From positions 1 to 64,000 of the forward strand of contig NZ_JBCGDC010000009.1 in assembly GCF_042237075.1 (NCBI RefSeq): a DNA stretch of 64,000 bases, in the 5' to 3' direction. Below are positions 1 to 7,971 of the stretch, one piece after another (within the stretch, counting starts at the first letter, position 1; every line of letters starts with the position of its first letter). The notes beneath the pieces are model-generated. The model saw only the letters and a list, made by a program, of their open reading frames with translations. It made no database searches and was not told the DNA's origin. This stretch comes from Polymorphospora lycopeni (GTDB lineage: Bacteria > Actinomycetota > Actinomycetes > Mycobacteriales > Micromonosporaceae). A program made the translations under genes and the position numbers.

Positions 1-20
1 GATCCCCGCCCTCAGGTCAG

Positions 21-40
21 CACCCCACTCACACGGGGTG
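21..40 (-). terminator. hairpin after the XRE regulator
   Basis: A 6-bp inverted repeat (CACCCC ... GGGGTG) with an 8-nt loop lies immediately past the stop codon of the minus-strand regulator. No T-tract is evident. Probably a short terminator, but it could be chance in GC-rich DNA. Confidence 0.35.
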
Positions 41-42
41 TC

Positions 43-324
43 TCACACCATCTTGACCAAGTGGGCCGCGCTCGCTCTGCTGTAGGCATCGGCGATCGCC
101 GCGTCGCTGTAATCGAGACACACGCATCCGAGGGTCGCGCGCAACGCCCTGACGTGCTTGAGGGCAGGCATCCGTTGCCCTCTCACCCAGGCGCTGATCG
201 ATGATGAGGAGCCTGATCCCGTCCGCTGCCGCAACCGATCGGCGATGTCGTGGAGCGTGCGACCGTCTTCGTGCCGCGTCAAGTAGTGCTGCACTATCGA
301 AGCAACGGTCGGGACCTGGGCCAT
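43..324 (-). CDS. XRE-like helix-turn-helix regulator
   Basis: A 93-residue protein. The ATG at 324 was chosen because a strong GGAGGA ribosome site lies just upstream; the open frame runs on to 447 without a comparable site. Residues about 20-70 read as an XRE-type helix-turn-helix (TLHDIADRL, then SISAWVRGQRMP and a third helix through ALRATLG), as in phage-repressor-like proteins. No second domain is visible. It is transcribed away from the ABC-3C operon that begins at 692, across a 367-bp divergent gap, so it may regulate that system or be a remnant regulator of the mobile island. That role is inference from position. The HTH call is moderately secure; the target is unknown. Confidence 0.6.
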   Translation of the reverse strand: MAQVPTVASIVQHYLTRHEDGRTLHDIADRLRQRTGSGSSSSISAWVRGQRMPALKHVRALRATLGCVCLDYSDAAIADAYSRASAAHLVKMV

Positions 325-691
325 GTCTCCTCCGTCCGATCGACGCTGCGGCGGACCCGAATGCCCCGATAGTAGTGACGGTGTGCGATCACGGTCGCGT
401 GGGTCGGTGCCTGAGCCTGTCAGGTTCCAGGTACCGACCCCGGTCAACCGCCCGGCGTCCCTGCCGGGACCGCGAGACCGGCCATCCGTAGGTCATGCCT
501 CCGGCTGTCGTAGACGAACGTCGGTGACGGCGATGAACGCGGTGGTTCAGCAGTAGTCAACGCTTCTCGATCCTGAACTCGCCCCGTCAGACAGACTTGC
601 TATGAACCGCTGGCCTCAACTCACCCTGGCAGACAGGGCGCGGCCGTGGAATGATCGCCGCACTCGGTAATCAGAGGGAGGCGGTGGGTGC
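325..691. other. divergent intergenic region
   Basis: There is no convincing gene here; the open frames present are antisense or have no ribosome site. It must hold promoters for the minus-strand XRE gene and for the plus-strand ABC-3C operon. Before the latter, GGGAGG lies shortly upstream of the ATG at 692. I could not identify a confident operator palindrome. Confidence 0.5.
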
Positions 692-1918
692 ATGACCAGC
701 CCGGAGAATCCCTTCGAGGCATCGGCGTCAGCGCTCGGATACCTCTACCAGCTCCGCGTGGCGCTTCAGCGGTGCGTGGAGCTCTCCAGAGGCGGGATCG
801 AGTGGAGTGTGGCGATTGAGGCAACGGACGATGTCCAGGCACTCATCGGGTCGCACACCGAGCTGACCCAGCTGAAGAAGCGGGCAGACAACGTGAGACT
901 GACGGACCTGTCGTCGGACCTGTGGAAGACAATCAGGGTCTGGTCACACGCCGTCACCGAGGGGCACATCGACCTTGCCGAGACAAGCCTCTACCTGATT
1001 ACCACCGCAGAGCTGCCGGACGGCAGCGCGGGGTTCCTCCTGCAGCCCAAGGCAAGCGGGCACCGTGACGAGCAGGCTGCCGAGGCCCTAATAGTCCAGG
1101 CGCGGCAGTCCTCGAAGAGTACGACGTTGGCCAAGGCCTTCGAGGCGTTCGACGCGCTCGGGGCGCAGCGCCGGGCCGAGCTCATCAGCCGGGTCGAGGT
1201 CATCGGTGACGCGCCGGGGATGGACTCCATCAGGGAGGACCTGCTCGGTTACGCAAGCCTGGCCGTCGAGCGCCGGTACGCCGAGTCCTTTCTTCAGCGT
1301 CTTGAGGGCTGGTTCTTCGAGCGGGCGTCCGTCCAGATGAGCTTCCCAGGGTCGGATCCGGTGACCGGCGCCGAGTTCGACGAGCTGTTCAATGATCTGC
1401 GCAATCAGATCGGTGAGCACAATCTGCCGATCGACGCTGATATCGCCGCGCTCACGGCTGCGGCCCCGGCCGCTGCCGATGCCGCCGACAAGGTGTTCGT
1501 GCATCAGCTCCGGCTGATCGACGTGGGCGCGGAGCGGATCGGCTACGCGGTTCGGGACTGGGTGAGGGCCTTCACTCAGCGCTCCCGCTGGGCGAACGAG
1601 AACCTGCTACGTGCCGGCGAGATCGGCGCGTATGAGCGCAGGCTCGTGGAGGAGTGGCAGTCGCGCTTCGCCGAGATGCGTGAAGACCTCGGCGATGAAG
1701 CCACCGAAGAAGAGATGAAGCGTGAGGCCAAGCTGATCTACAGGTGGGTCGACCGGGAGGCCCGGCTTCGCATCCGCACAGGCTGTGAAGAGGTGTTCGT
1801 CGTCAAGGGGTCGTACCAGATGCTCGCGGACGAGCTGCAGGTTGGGTGGCATCCGGATTTCAGCGCGCGGCTGGCGGCTCTGCTGGAACCGGCGGGAGCC
1901 GCTGATGGCCGAGCATGA
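692..1918 (+). CDS. ABC-3C component 1: nuclease-like domain plus ABC-3C C-terminal domain
   Basis: A 408-residue protein. The N-terminal 120 residues resemble the DUF4297/Cap4-like PD-(D/E)XK nuclease fold: a GYLYQ helix at 16-20, an acidic IEATDD stretch at 42-47, and QLK at 60-62, which fits an E/D...QxK active site. The remaining roughly 270 residues are helical and charged, as in the C-terminal domain that defines the first protein of ABC three-component (ABC-3C) conflict systems. Its stop overlaps the next start by 14 nt and the third gene follows with a 4-nt overlap, so the three form one operon. Known of the family: component 1 carries the effector, and the ATPase senses or regulates. 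That this effector cuts DNA is inferred from residues, not shown. Confidence 0.72.
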   Translation: MTSPENPFEASASALGYLYQLRVALQRCVELSRGGIEWSVAIEATDDVQALIGSHTELTQLKKRADNVRLTDLSSDLWKTIRVWSHAVTEGHIDLAETSLYLITTAELPDGSAGFLLQPKASGHRDEQAAEALIVQARQSSKSTTLAKAFEAFDALGAQRRAELISRVEVIGDAPGMDSIREDLLGYASLAVERRYAESFLQRLEGWFFERASVQMSFPGSDPVTGAEFDELFNDLRNQIGEHNLPIDADIAALTAAAPAAADAADKVFVHQLRLIDVGAERIGYAVRDWVRAFTQRSRWANENLLRAGEIGAYERRLVEEWQSRFAEMREDLGDEATEEEMKREAKLIYRWVDREARLRIRTGCEEVFVVKGSYQMLADELQVGWHPDFSARLAALLEPAGAADGRA

Positions 1919-2387
1919 CCTCAGCCGCGAGGAGCGCGCCCTGTTCAACCCGGCCTTCACGGCACTCGTGTGCGTCCGGGCTGTGCAGGGCTACGAGAAG
2001 CAGTACCGCTCCGTCTGTCCGCTTCCAGTCGCAGTGACCGCCGCGGTTATGGCTCTCCAGCCGTCCATCCGGACGGCGCTGCCCGCCACCCTCCGCACCG
2101 GGCTGATGAACTGGCTCGACGAGAACGAGGCCGTGCGCGTGGCCATGGGGCTCAACGCCGCCGCCCTCGCCGCCGTTGTGCGACCAGGCCTGCTTTTCGC
2201 CCTTCAGAGCGATGTGCTCAGGCTTCAAGGCTCCGGGCTGACGGTGAAGCCACGGGCCGTGACGGCCCTCAAAGACGGCCCCGAACAGAACACCGTGGTC
2301 CAGAAAGCCGCCCACCAACTCGGGCGCTGGCTGCCCAGCACCGGCAGTATCAGCACCATCCTGACGCTCCTGGGAGTCCAAGCGTGA
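1905..2387 (+). CDS. ABC-3C middle component
   Basis: A 160-residue protein. The ATG at 1905 (MAEHDLSREE) was chosen because it begins inside the end of component 1, and the matching N-terminus (LFNPAFTALV) is typical of the short middle component of ABC-3C systems. It is mostly helical, with no catalytic motif visible. Family knowledge: this small protein bridges the effector and the ATPase. Its stop TGA overlaps the GTG start of the ATPase gene, indicating coupled translation and probably fixed stoichiometry. Assignment rests mainly on its size and position between components 1 and 3. Confidence 0.72.
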   Translation: MAEHDLSREERALFNPAFTALVCVRAVQGYEKQYRSVCPLPVAVTAAVMALQPSIRTALPATLRTGLMNWLDENEAVRVAMGLNAAALAAVVRPGLLFALQSDVLRLQGSGLTVKPRAVTALKDGPEQNTVVQKAAHQLGRWLPSTGSISTILTLLGVQA

Positions 2388-4354
2388 CCTTTCAGATCCA
2401 AGCGGTCACCGTCTACGGCAAGCAGCCCGGACAGGTCCGTACAGTCCCGTTCCACACCGGCACCTTGAACATCGTCACGGGTGACTCCCGGCGCGGGAAG
2501 AGCGCGCTGCTGACGATCATCGACTACTGCCTGGCTAGCTCCGACTACCCTGTCAAGGCTGGCAAGGTCCGCAAGTACGTGGGCGCCTACGCCGTCACCC
2601 TAGCGAAGCCCGGCCAGCAGCTCTTCGTCGCCCGGCGCGCCCCGGAGCCGGGGAACGCCGTGAGTACCGTGCTGTGTGTCCTGTCCCAGGCCCCAGAGAC
2701 CCCGCCTCCCCCACTGGAGGAGCTGACCTTCGCGACGCCCCTGGACACCGCCAAGGACATCCTCAGCGACTTCTGCGGCATCGACCGCACCGTCAAGGTG
2801 CCCGCGGTCGCCCGCGCCCAGACCATCGCTCCGTCGATTCGCCACGCGCTGTACTTCTGCTTCCAGGCGCAGAACGAGGTCGCCAACCCCGACCTGCTGT
2901 TCCACTCCCAAGGTGAGGAGTGGCGACCGAACACCATCCGGGGTGTGATCCCGTACTTCCTCGGCGCCGTCGACCCCGAACAGGCAGCGCTGCGCAACCG
3001 GCTGCGGCTCCTGCGCCGGGACCTTTCCGACCTTGAAGCCAAACTCGCCCAGGCCCGCGACCTCGGCCCAGCGTCGGGCCAGGCCCGAGCACTGCTCACC
3101 GAGGCGGTCGAGGCAGGGCTTGTACCGCACCGCGACAGCGAGCCGACGGCGGAGGAGATCCTTGGCCTTCTGCGGTTGGCCCTGGAAGGCAGCATCCGGC
3201 TAGAGGTGGAGTCCCGACCGGACAACGACGGCGACCCGTTGGCCGCCGCCATCGGCCGACGTGCCCAACTGCGGCGCGCCGTCGGGCAGTCCCGGGCCCG
3301 CATCGCCGATCTCAAGCGCGCGGTCGAGGAGAATGACGACTTCGCGGGCGAGGCAAGAGAGCAGCGCCGCCGTCTCGCGTCTCTCGGGTTGATGCGATTG
3401 TCCCCGGACACCTCCCAGGCCGCGCAGTGCCCGGTGTGCGAAAGCCCAATCGCCTCGGCCAACACCACGGTGGCGACGATCATGCACGACCTCGAACGCC
3501 TCGACGGCGATCTGCAGGTAATCGGCAGCGACACACCCGCCCTGCAAAGCCAGATGGCCCTGGAGGAGGAGCAGCTGCAGCAACTGCGCGCGGCGCTCTT
3601 CCACAGCCAGGACGAGATCAACGAGATCAGCGCCGGGCTGCGCGCGCTGCAGCAGGAGCCGGACCAGGCGCAGCGGGCCGCCCATTGTCGCGGTCGTATC
3701 AGCCTTTACCTCGACACCACCGCCCAGCATGTGAGTGCCCCGCAGGTCGAAGACCGCCGCGACGACCTCCAGCGACAGATCGCTGAGCTGGAAGAGCTCC
3801 TGAGTGATGACACCCAGGGCGACCGGCTCACCAGTTACCTGTCCCTGATCAGCCAGAACATCCGCACTAAGGCTGCCTCGCTGGAGCTCGACCACTCGGA
3901 CGCGCCCATCCGCCTCGACGTCAACCGGCTGACTGTCGTCGCCGACACGGCCGACGGTCCTGTTCGGCTCGCCGACATGGGTAGCGCCGAGAACCACTTG
4001 GGCTACCACGTCGCCACGCTGCTGAGCCTGCACGAGTGGTTCAGCGAGCACCGCGGACCCGTCCCGCGGACGCTGATCCTCGACCAGCCGTCCCAGGTGT
4101 ACTTCCCGCCCGACTACACTGACGAGCCCACACCCCAGGGAACCGACCTCAGCCACCTGCTGAATGTCTACCGGACCATCAACGACACTGTCCAGGCGCT
4201 CGACGGCGAGCTCCAGGTCATCGTCGTCGAGCACGCCGACCTGGCCGATCCGCTCTTCCGTGACCACGTCGTCGAGCGCTGGCGCTACAGCAACAGCCAG
4301 GCCCTCGTACCTCCGGAGTGGATCATTGAACCGATCGACGACGAGGACGAGTAG
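2384..4354 (+). CDS. ABC-3C ATPase, DUF3732 family (Rad50/SMC-like)
   Basis: A 656-residue ABC-type ATPase. The GTG at 2384 was chosen because it overlaps the preceding stop (GTGA) and immediately begins the conserved N-terminal strand. Walker A is at residues 33-40 (GDSRRGKS). Two coiled-coil stretches flank a CPVC zinc-hook-like motif near residue 349, as in Rad50. The C-terminal lobe has LILDQPSQVYFP near residue 564, the characteristic Walker B/Q signature of DUF3732, then a HADLAD switch region. This is the third protein of ABC-3C systems, the presumed sensor-motor that licenses the nuclease-like component. The open frame extends upstream to 1970, but that extension is only the antisense-like shadow of the middle component and is rejected. 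Confidence 0.85.
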   Translation: MTFQIQAVTVYGKQPGQVRTVPFHTGTLNIVTGDSRRGKSALLTIIDYCLASSDYPVKAGKVRKYVGAYAVTLAKPGQQLFVARRAPEPGNAVSTVLCVLSQAPETPPPPLEELTFATPLDTAKDILSDFCGIDRTVKVPAVARAQTIAPSIRHALYFCFQAQNEVANPDLLFHSQGEEWRPNTIRGVIPYFLGAVDPEQAALRNRLRLLRRDLSDLEAKLAQARDLGPASGQARALLTEAVEAGLVPHRDSEPTAEEILGLLRLALEGSIRLEVESRPDNDGDPLAAAIGRRAQLRRAVGQSRARIADLKRAVEENDDFAGEAREQRRRLASLGLMRLSPDTSQAAQCPVCESPIASANTTVATIMHDLERLDGDLQVIGSDTPALQSQMALEEEQLQQLRAALFHSQDEINEISAGLRALQQEPDQAQRAAHCRGRISLYLDTTAQHVSAPQVEDRRDDLQRQIAELEELLSDDTQGDRLTSYLSLISQNIRTKAASLELDHSDAPIRLDVNRLTVVADTADGPVRLADMGSAENHLGYHVATLLSLHEWFSEHRGPVPRTLILDQPSQVYFPPDYTDEPTPQGTDLSHLLNVYRTINDTVQALDGELQVIVVEHADLADPLFRDHVVERWRYSNSQALVPPEWIIEPIDDEDE

Positions 4355-4421
4355 TTCGTAGTCGCGGGCCAGGCGCCGGTGCGCGGTCAGCCAGGCGATG
4401 CGAGGTTAGACCGAACTACGA

Positions 4422-4440
4422 ATCAGGCTTCATGCCTGAT
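4422..4440. terminator. stem-loop between convergent genes
   Basis: Perfect 7-bp inverted repeat ATCAGGC-TTCAT-GCCTGAT, between the end of the ABC-3C operon and the end of the minus-strand HTH gene. It can serve either direction. No U-tract follows, which is usual for actinobacterial terminators. Confidence 0.45.
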
Positions 4441-4496
4441 GGCCAGGCGCAGGTCGGGCTCTCGTTGGCTGCGGAGGTGTCAGGCGGCTGGGCAGG

Positions 4497-5678
4497 TCAA
4501 GCCGGGTTTGCGCGGAGACTGGCGGGCAGGTCGGCAGCCACGAGTTCGGTCAGCTCGTACAGGAACGGCGGCAGCAGAACCGGGAGTAACTCGAACCGGC
4601 CATCGGGCACCATCACCCGCAAGCGGCATATCCCGGTGGCCAGGGACAGCAGCATCACCGCGGTACTCGCTCGGGCACTTGCGGGCGGCGCCGGCTCGAG
4701 CAGGGCCTGACGTAGCAAAACCCTGTTCAGGCCGAGTATGATGCCAAGGAACCACTGTTGTAGGGCCGCACACTCCGACAGGGGCTTGCCGGCGGCCAGC
4801 CCGTCGAGTTCGGCCTCTACGGTGTCGCACAACGACACCGCCCACCGCCGCATGTCGTCGACCGCTTGCCAGGCGGCCCGCAGTTGTGTCAGGGACGCCT
4901 CGGTCACGATCCGATCCAGATCGACGCGGGCATCGCCGGTCGGCAGCAGCGTCAGGCCGTGGCCGTCGTTGATGTGGGCGAGCTGAGGGTCATCGTCGGG
5001 GTACTCGAGCATGGACGCTACCGGTACGGCCGCACCGGGCGGAGCCATCGCTCGCGCGACTGCCGCCAGGTCACCCTCGGACAGCTCACTGGTTCCGCCT
5101 AGGACGGCGGAGACGGCCGTGGTGAGAAAGTTGCGGCTGGTGTACGGCTCGGTATCGTAGGTGCCCTTGTCGAACGGAGCCACCTCGGGCATGGCGAAGG
5201 GGATAGCGGCAGCGGCGATGCGGGCATCGATATCGCGGATGCGCTGGGGCAGCAGCACGCTCCTACCGCTGTGCTCGGCGGCGAGCTCCTGTGCGACGCC
5301 GGCGATCCACTCGCTGCGGTCGGTGACGTCCCCCGGTTCCAGCAGGGCGTCCAGTCGGGAGCCGGTTGCCGCGGCACGGAACGCCCTGCGCACGGTCGGC
5401 TCCGGGACCGGCAGGCCGGCCCCGAACGCCTCCAACGCGAGGTCGCCGGGTCGGCGGCCCGGGCGGGCGTGGGCGCTGAGCCACATCACCAGATCAATTG
5501 ACTCGGGCGGGGTGGTGGAGACGCTTCCCCGGCCCCGTCCCGCGCCGCGCTGCTCGTTGCGCGGTAGCAGGCCCGCGGCACGCCACCGTTCGAGCTGAGT
5601 GGCTGTAGGCGCCGCTCCCCGCTCGCTGGCGGCGGCGATCAAGGCGGTATCGGCGACGCTGGCTTGTCTACGAACCAT
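4497..5678 (-). CDS. HTH (MerR-like) domain protein of unknown function
   Basis: A 393-residue protein. Near the N-terminus (residues about 20-40) TATQLERWRAAGLLP is a MerR/phage-type helix-turn-helix signature, followed by a glycine/arginine-rich patch and a helical body with no enzyme motif that I recognise. The C-terminal third is rich in leucine and alanine helices without clear transmembrane character. It converges on the ABC-3C operon and lies inside the presumed integrated island, so it may be island cargo or a regulator. I do not recognise a family with confidence. The coding call is supported by its length, its MVRRQ start and frame-consistent high GC at third codon positions. Confidence 0.6.
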   Translation of the reverse strand: MVRRQASVADTALIAAASERGAAPTATQLERWRAAGLLPRNEQRGAGRGRGSVSTTPPESIDLVMWLSAHARPGRRPGDLALEAFGAGLPVPEPTVRRAFRAAATGSRLDALLEPGDVTDRSEWIAGVAQELAAEHSGRSVLLPQRIRDIDARIAAAAIPFAMPEVAPFDKGTYDTEPYTSRNFLTTAVSAVLGGTSELSEGDLAAVARAMAPPGAAVPVASMLEYPDDDPQLAHINDGHGLTLLPTGDARVDLDRIVTEASLTQLRAAWQAVDDMRRWAVSLCDTVEAELDGLAAGKPLSECAALQQWFLGIILGLNRVLLRQALLEPAPPASARASTAVMLLSLATGICRLRVMVPDGRFELLPVLLPPFLYELTELVAADLPASLRANPA

Positions 5679-5807
5679 GGCCTACGACCCTACCGGCCGG
5701 CGTCGGCGTTGGAGCCCCGCGAGCTTGTCGAGGACCGGTCCGCTGCGAGTTGGTCTGCTTGTGGTGCCCGAGGCGCTCGGCCTCTTGCCACAAAGGAGTG
5801 AAGTTCC

Positions 5808-5990
5808 ATGACCAGTACACGCAGCTCGTCAACGCCCGGGCCGGTCGGCCCACGGAACTGGACCATGATCGTCGCGGCGGCAGGTGCCACGGCTGCCGGA
5901 GTACTGGCCGCCCACAGCACAGCGTGGGCTGTCGGAGTTGGTACCGCAGCAGGCCTGTTCGTAGCAATCCGCGAGGTCCTTCGCCATTGA
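5808..5990 (+). CDS. small single-span membrane protein
   Basis: A 60-residue peptide starting at ATG 5808 with a good AAAGGAG ribosome site about 10 nt upstream. Residues about 18-52 (NWTMIVAAAG... through GTAAGLFVAI) form one or two closely spaced hydrophobic segments; the N-terminus is Ser/Thr/Pro-rich and the C-terminus is basic (REVLRH). No family is recognised. It sits near the right end of the island, close to the tRNA-Arg fragment. Small size makes it less certain, but the ribosome site and hydrophobic core argue that it is real. Confidence 0.5.
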   Translation: MTSTRSSSTPGPVGPRNWTMIVAAAGATAAGVLAAHSTAWAVGVGTAAGLFVAIREVLRH

Positions 5991-6483
5991 GATCCAGCCG
6001 CCGTGGATGCCCGACGGCGGGACGTCGGGTGGTCGATGACCGTCGCCGGCAAGCGCCACCGCTGCTTGATCGGCCCAGCGATCACCTGGCCCGGCTGGTA
6101 GGAGCAGGGGCTGACCGGACGAATTCGCCATCGGAAGGCAGGTGACGGAACTCGGCGACGGCCATACGCACCGCCTACGACTGTTGAGTGTCGGGTACAC
6201 CTGGAGGTGCCCAGCCGCGTAGCGCTGAGACAGCGCTGCTGCCCGACCGCTGGACGTGATGCTCGGGTGGTGCTCGAACGTCGAACAACTGATACGGACC
6301 CCCAGGGACCCGACCGGAAAGCAGGCTGCCAACGCCGAGTACGGCGAGGAACGTCGGGGGCCAGTCCCGGTGCATGCCACGGAAACCTGCGTGTATCCAG
6401 CGGGACTGTCCGGGACGGATGGGTAGACATTCGGACCGACTCTGATAGAGTGTTATTTGGATGAGTAGATGAGCTGGGCCGTC
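5991..6483. other. gene-free stretch at the island end
   Basis: No coding frame has a convincing start or recognisable product. Around 6258-6280 is the repeated phrase TGCTCGGGTGGTGCTCG. A close relative of it appears beyond the tRNA fragment at 6601-6624, which would fit integrase arm-type sites (inference). The last part directly abuts the tRNA-Arg fragment. Confidence 0.4.
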
Positions 6484-6527
6484 GACTACGGATCAGAAGG
6501 TTAGGGGTTCGAGTCCCTTCGGGCGCA
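6484..6527 (+). other. 3' fragment of tRNA-Arg(ACG), probable attachment site
   Basis: The sequence matches the 3' part of an actinobacterial tRNA-Arg(ACG): anticodon loop and 3' anticodon arm (CTACGGATCAGAAGG), T-arm (AGGGG-TTCGAGT-CCCTT) and acceptor 3' strand CGGGCGC plus discriminator A. The 5' half (expected to start GCGCCCG) is absent; upstream bases do not pair with the acceptor strand. Tyrosine-recombinase elements that use the 3' half of a tRNA gene leave exactly this kind of repeat at their far end, with the intact tRNA at the integrase end. That end would be left of this window. No integrase is in the window, so the boundary call is inference. Confidence 0.65.
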
Positions 6528-6536
6528 CAAGATCAC

Positions 6537-6574
6537 AAGGCGTCTGACCTGCGGAAACACAGGTCAGACGCCTT
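6537..6574 (+). terminator. strong hairpin after tRNA-Arg fragment
   Basis: Perfect 15-bp stem (AAGGCGTCTGACCTG / CAGGTCAGACGCCTT) with an 8-nt loop, followed by a T-containing stretch (GGTGCTTTG). It sits 10 bp after the tRNA fragment, where a tRNA terminator is expected. Confidence 0.75.
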
Positions 6575-6709
6575 CGGTGCTTTGTCCCTCGTGGACGTTT
6601 GGGTGCTCGGATGGTGCTCGTGCGACGAGCATCCCTTGTGTCCGGCCCGATCCGGCGGATGGCGGCTCCGTCTTGGTGGATCCGAAGACCTTGGAGGCGG
6701 GGGAACGCC

Positions 6710-6745
6710 GAACGGCGGCCCGCTGAACCAGTCGGGCCGCCGTTC
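6710..6745 (-). terminator. terminator of the cold-shock gene
   Basis: Perfect 13-bp inverted repeat (GAACGGCGGCCCG / CGGGCCGCCGTTC) with a 10-nt loop, starting 14 bp past the cold-shock stop codon. Confidence 0.7.
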
Positions 6746-6758
6746 GCGAAGTTGTGGA

Positions 6759-6962
6759 TCAGAGCGAGCGGATGTTTTCCGCCTGCAGGCCCTTCTGGCC
6801 CTGGGTGATGTCGAACTCCACCCGCTGGTTCTCATCGAGGCTGCGGAAGCCGCTCGCCGAGATCGCGGAGAAGTGGGCGAAGACGTCGGCGCCGCCGCCG
6901 TCCTGGGTGATGAAACCGAAGCCCTTGTCGCCGTTGAACCACTTCACGGTACCTGTAGCCAT
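6759..6962 (-). CDS. cspA: cold-shock protein, CspA family
   Basis: A 67-residue single cold-shock domain. It has the RNP1 motif KGFGFI and the RNP2 motif DVFAHF, and begins GTVKWFN in the canonical way, so it is a single-strand nucleic-acid chaperone of the cytoplasm. ATG 6962 has a GAAGGAG ribosome site. The frame is open further upstream to 7484, joined without a stop to a DUF6431-like coding segment, but the family length and ribosome site fix the real start here. The strong hairpin at 6710 ends the transcript. Confidence 0.92.
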   Translation of the reverse strand: MATGTVKWFNGDKGFGFITQDGGGADVFAHFSAISASGFRSLDENQRVEFDITQGQKGLQAENIRSL

Positions 6963-7484
6963 GTCTGCTCCTTCGCAAGCTGTTAGAGGCCGCAGCGACC
7001 GCGCCGCGACGACCGCCCCGAGCACCGCCGCGACGGCGTCGGCGAACGGCGTGAGCATCGCCGCCGGCGGCACCGGATCGACCCCGGTATCCACGTGCAG
7101 TCTCGTGAACCACGCCCGCAGCGCCTCCGCGCGACCAGCGAACGTCCGCAACCAGCCCCGCACCGTCTCAACGGGCCGGCCCAGTCCAGCCGCGATCGTG
7201 CGCGCCCCCGAACCGGCCGCCTTCGCCGATAGCGCCGCCCCGATCACCTCCACCAGATCAGCCCGCCGCACCAGCGCGAACACCGGCAGCAGCACATGCG
7301 ACACCCGGCACGACGAGCACCGCGTCCGCCGTGGGCGCACCACCACCGGCCCCGCCAAGCTCCGCAACGCTCGGACCCGAGCCCATCCCCACGGACTCAA
7401 CGAACCCCCACAAGCCGGACACATCAAGGCGCCCGATACCAGACCCGTCTCGACCTCAACCGGGTTCACCCCTACCGTGAGCAC
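6963..7484 (-). pseudogene. DUF6431-like transposon-associated protein lacking its own stop
   Basis: The GTG at 7484 has GGAGG just upstream and opens a 174-residue frame with a zinc ribbon (CPACGGSLSPWGW near residue 22, then CSSCRVSH near 56) and a helix-turn-helix-like segment (GLGRPVETVRGWLRTFAG). I recognise this as the DUF6431 type found beside actinobacterial transposases. The frame has no stop before the ATG of the cold-shock gene, so any translation would give a 241-residue fusion. No transposase partner follows. The most likely reading is a 3'-truncated mobile-element gene left by recombination upstream of cspA; a functional fusion is less likely. Confidence 0.55.
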
Positions 7485-7504
7485 AGCGCCTCCGTGCGCT
7501 ACAC

Positions 7505-7547
7505 GGCCCTCCCGGGACGTCCGGCCAAAGAGATCACCGGGAGGGCC
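7505..7547. repeat. 11-bp inverted repeat
   Basis: GGCCCTCCCGG and CCGGGAGGGCC are separated by 21 nt, about 20 bp upstream of the start of the DUF6431-like gene. It could be a terminator or a transposon-end structure. Confidence 0.4.
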
Positions 7548-7971
7548 TTCGCATGCCCCCCATCGGCAAGGTGCCGCCCCAAACGATCACCAACACCAGA
7601 CCGGCACGCGCCAAGAACCGTCGCACACACAATGCCGCACCCACGCCGCTTTGCTGGGCACGCTCAGAGACGCGGGACACCGGGCGAGCTCCGCTGTTTC
7701 GCCGTCAGGAAGCGCGCCGCACCCCGTCCCCAGGGTGGCCAACGAACTGTCCCGCCAACTCGCCCCACTGCTCTGCTGGCTCGGCACCTCCGACACGTGG
7801 GCGAGGGTCTTCGCCGAGAACAGGCCGTTGCCCCTTACGTGAAGATTTGCTACCTTCGATGTATGCCACTGAGGGGTCGGGGAGCAGCCGCTGCATGCGG
7901 GCCCTCGCTCCTCTCAATTAGATAGTGCGGTTACCTATCGGTACCTCTCGCACATGAAGGACGGGGAAAGA
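7548..7971. other. gene-free stretch
   Basis: The overlapping frames on both strands have no recognised product, no good ribosome sites and Pro/Arg/Ala-skewed composition typical of shadows. Possible remnant of the mobile element represented by the DUF6431-like gene. The 3' part must hold the promoter of the small secreted protein. Confidence 0.4.

Noticed and set aside
1970..2383. N-terminal extension of the DUF3732 ATPase
   Set aside because: It overlaps the middle component in another frame, reads as Arg/Pro-rich noise, and the GTG at 2384 overlaps the previous stop and begins the conserved fold.
4353..4421. Inverted TTCGTAGT copies just after the ABC-3C operon as an att or IS end
   Set aside because: Only 8 bp match, with a spacer of about 60 bp; too weak to separate from chance.
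6484..6527. A functional tRNA gene
   Set aside because: The 5' acceptor strand, D-arm and part of the anticodon stem are missing; only the 3' part matches.
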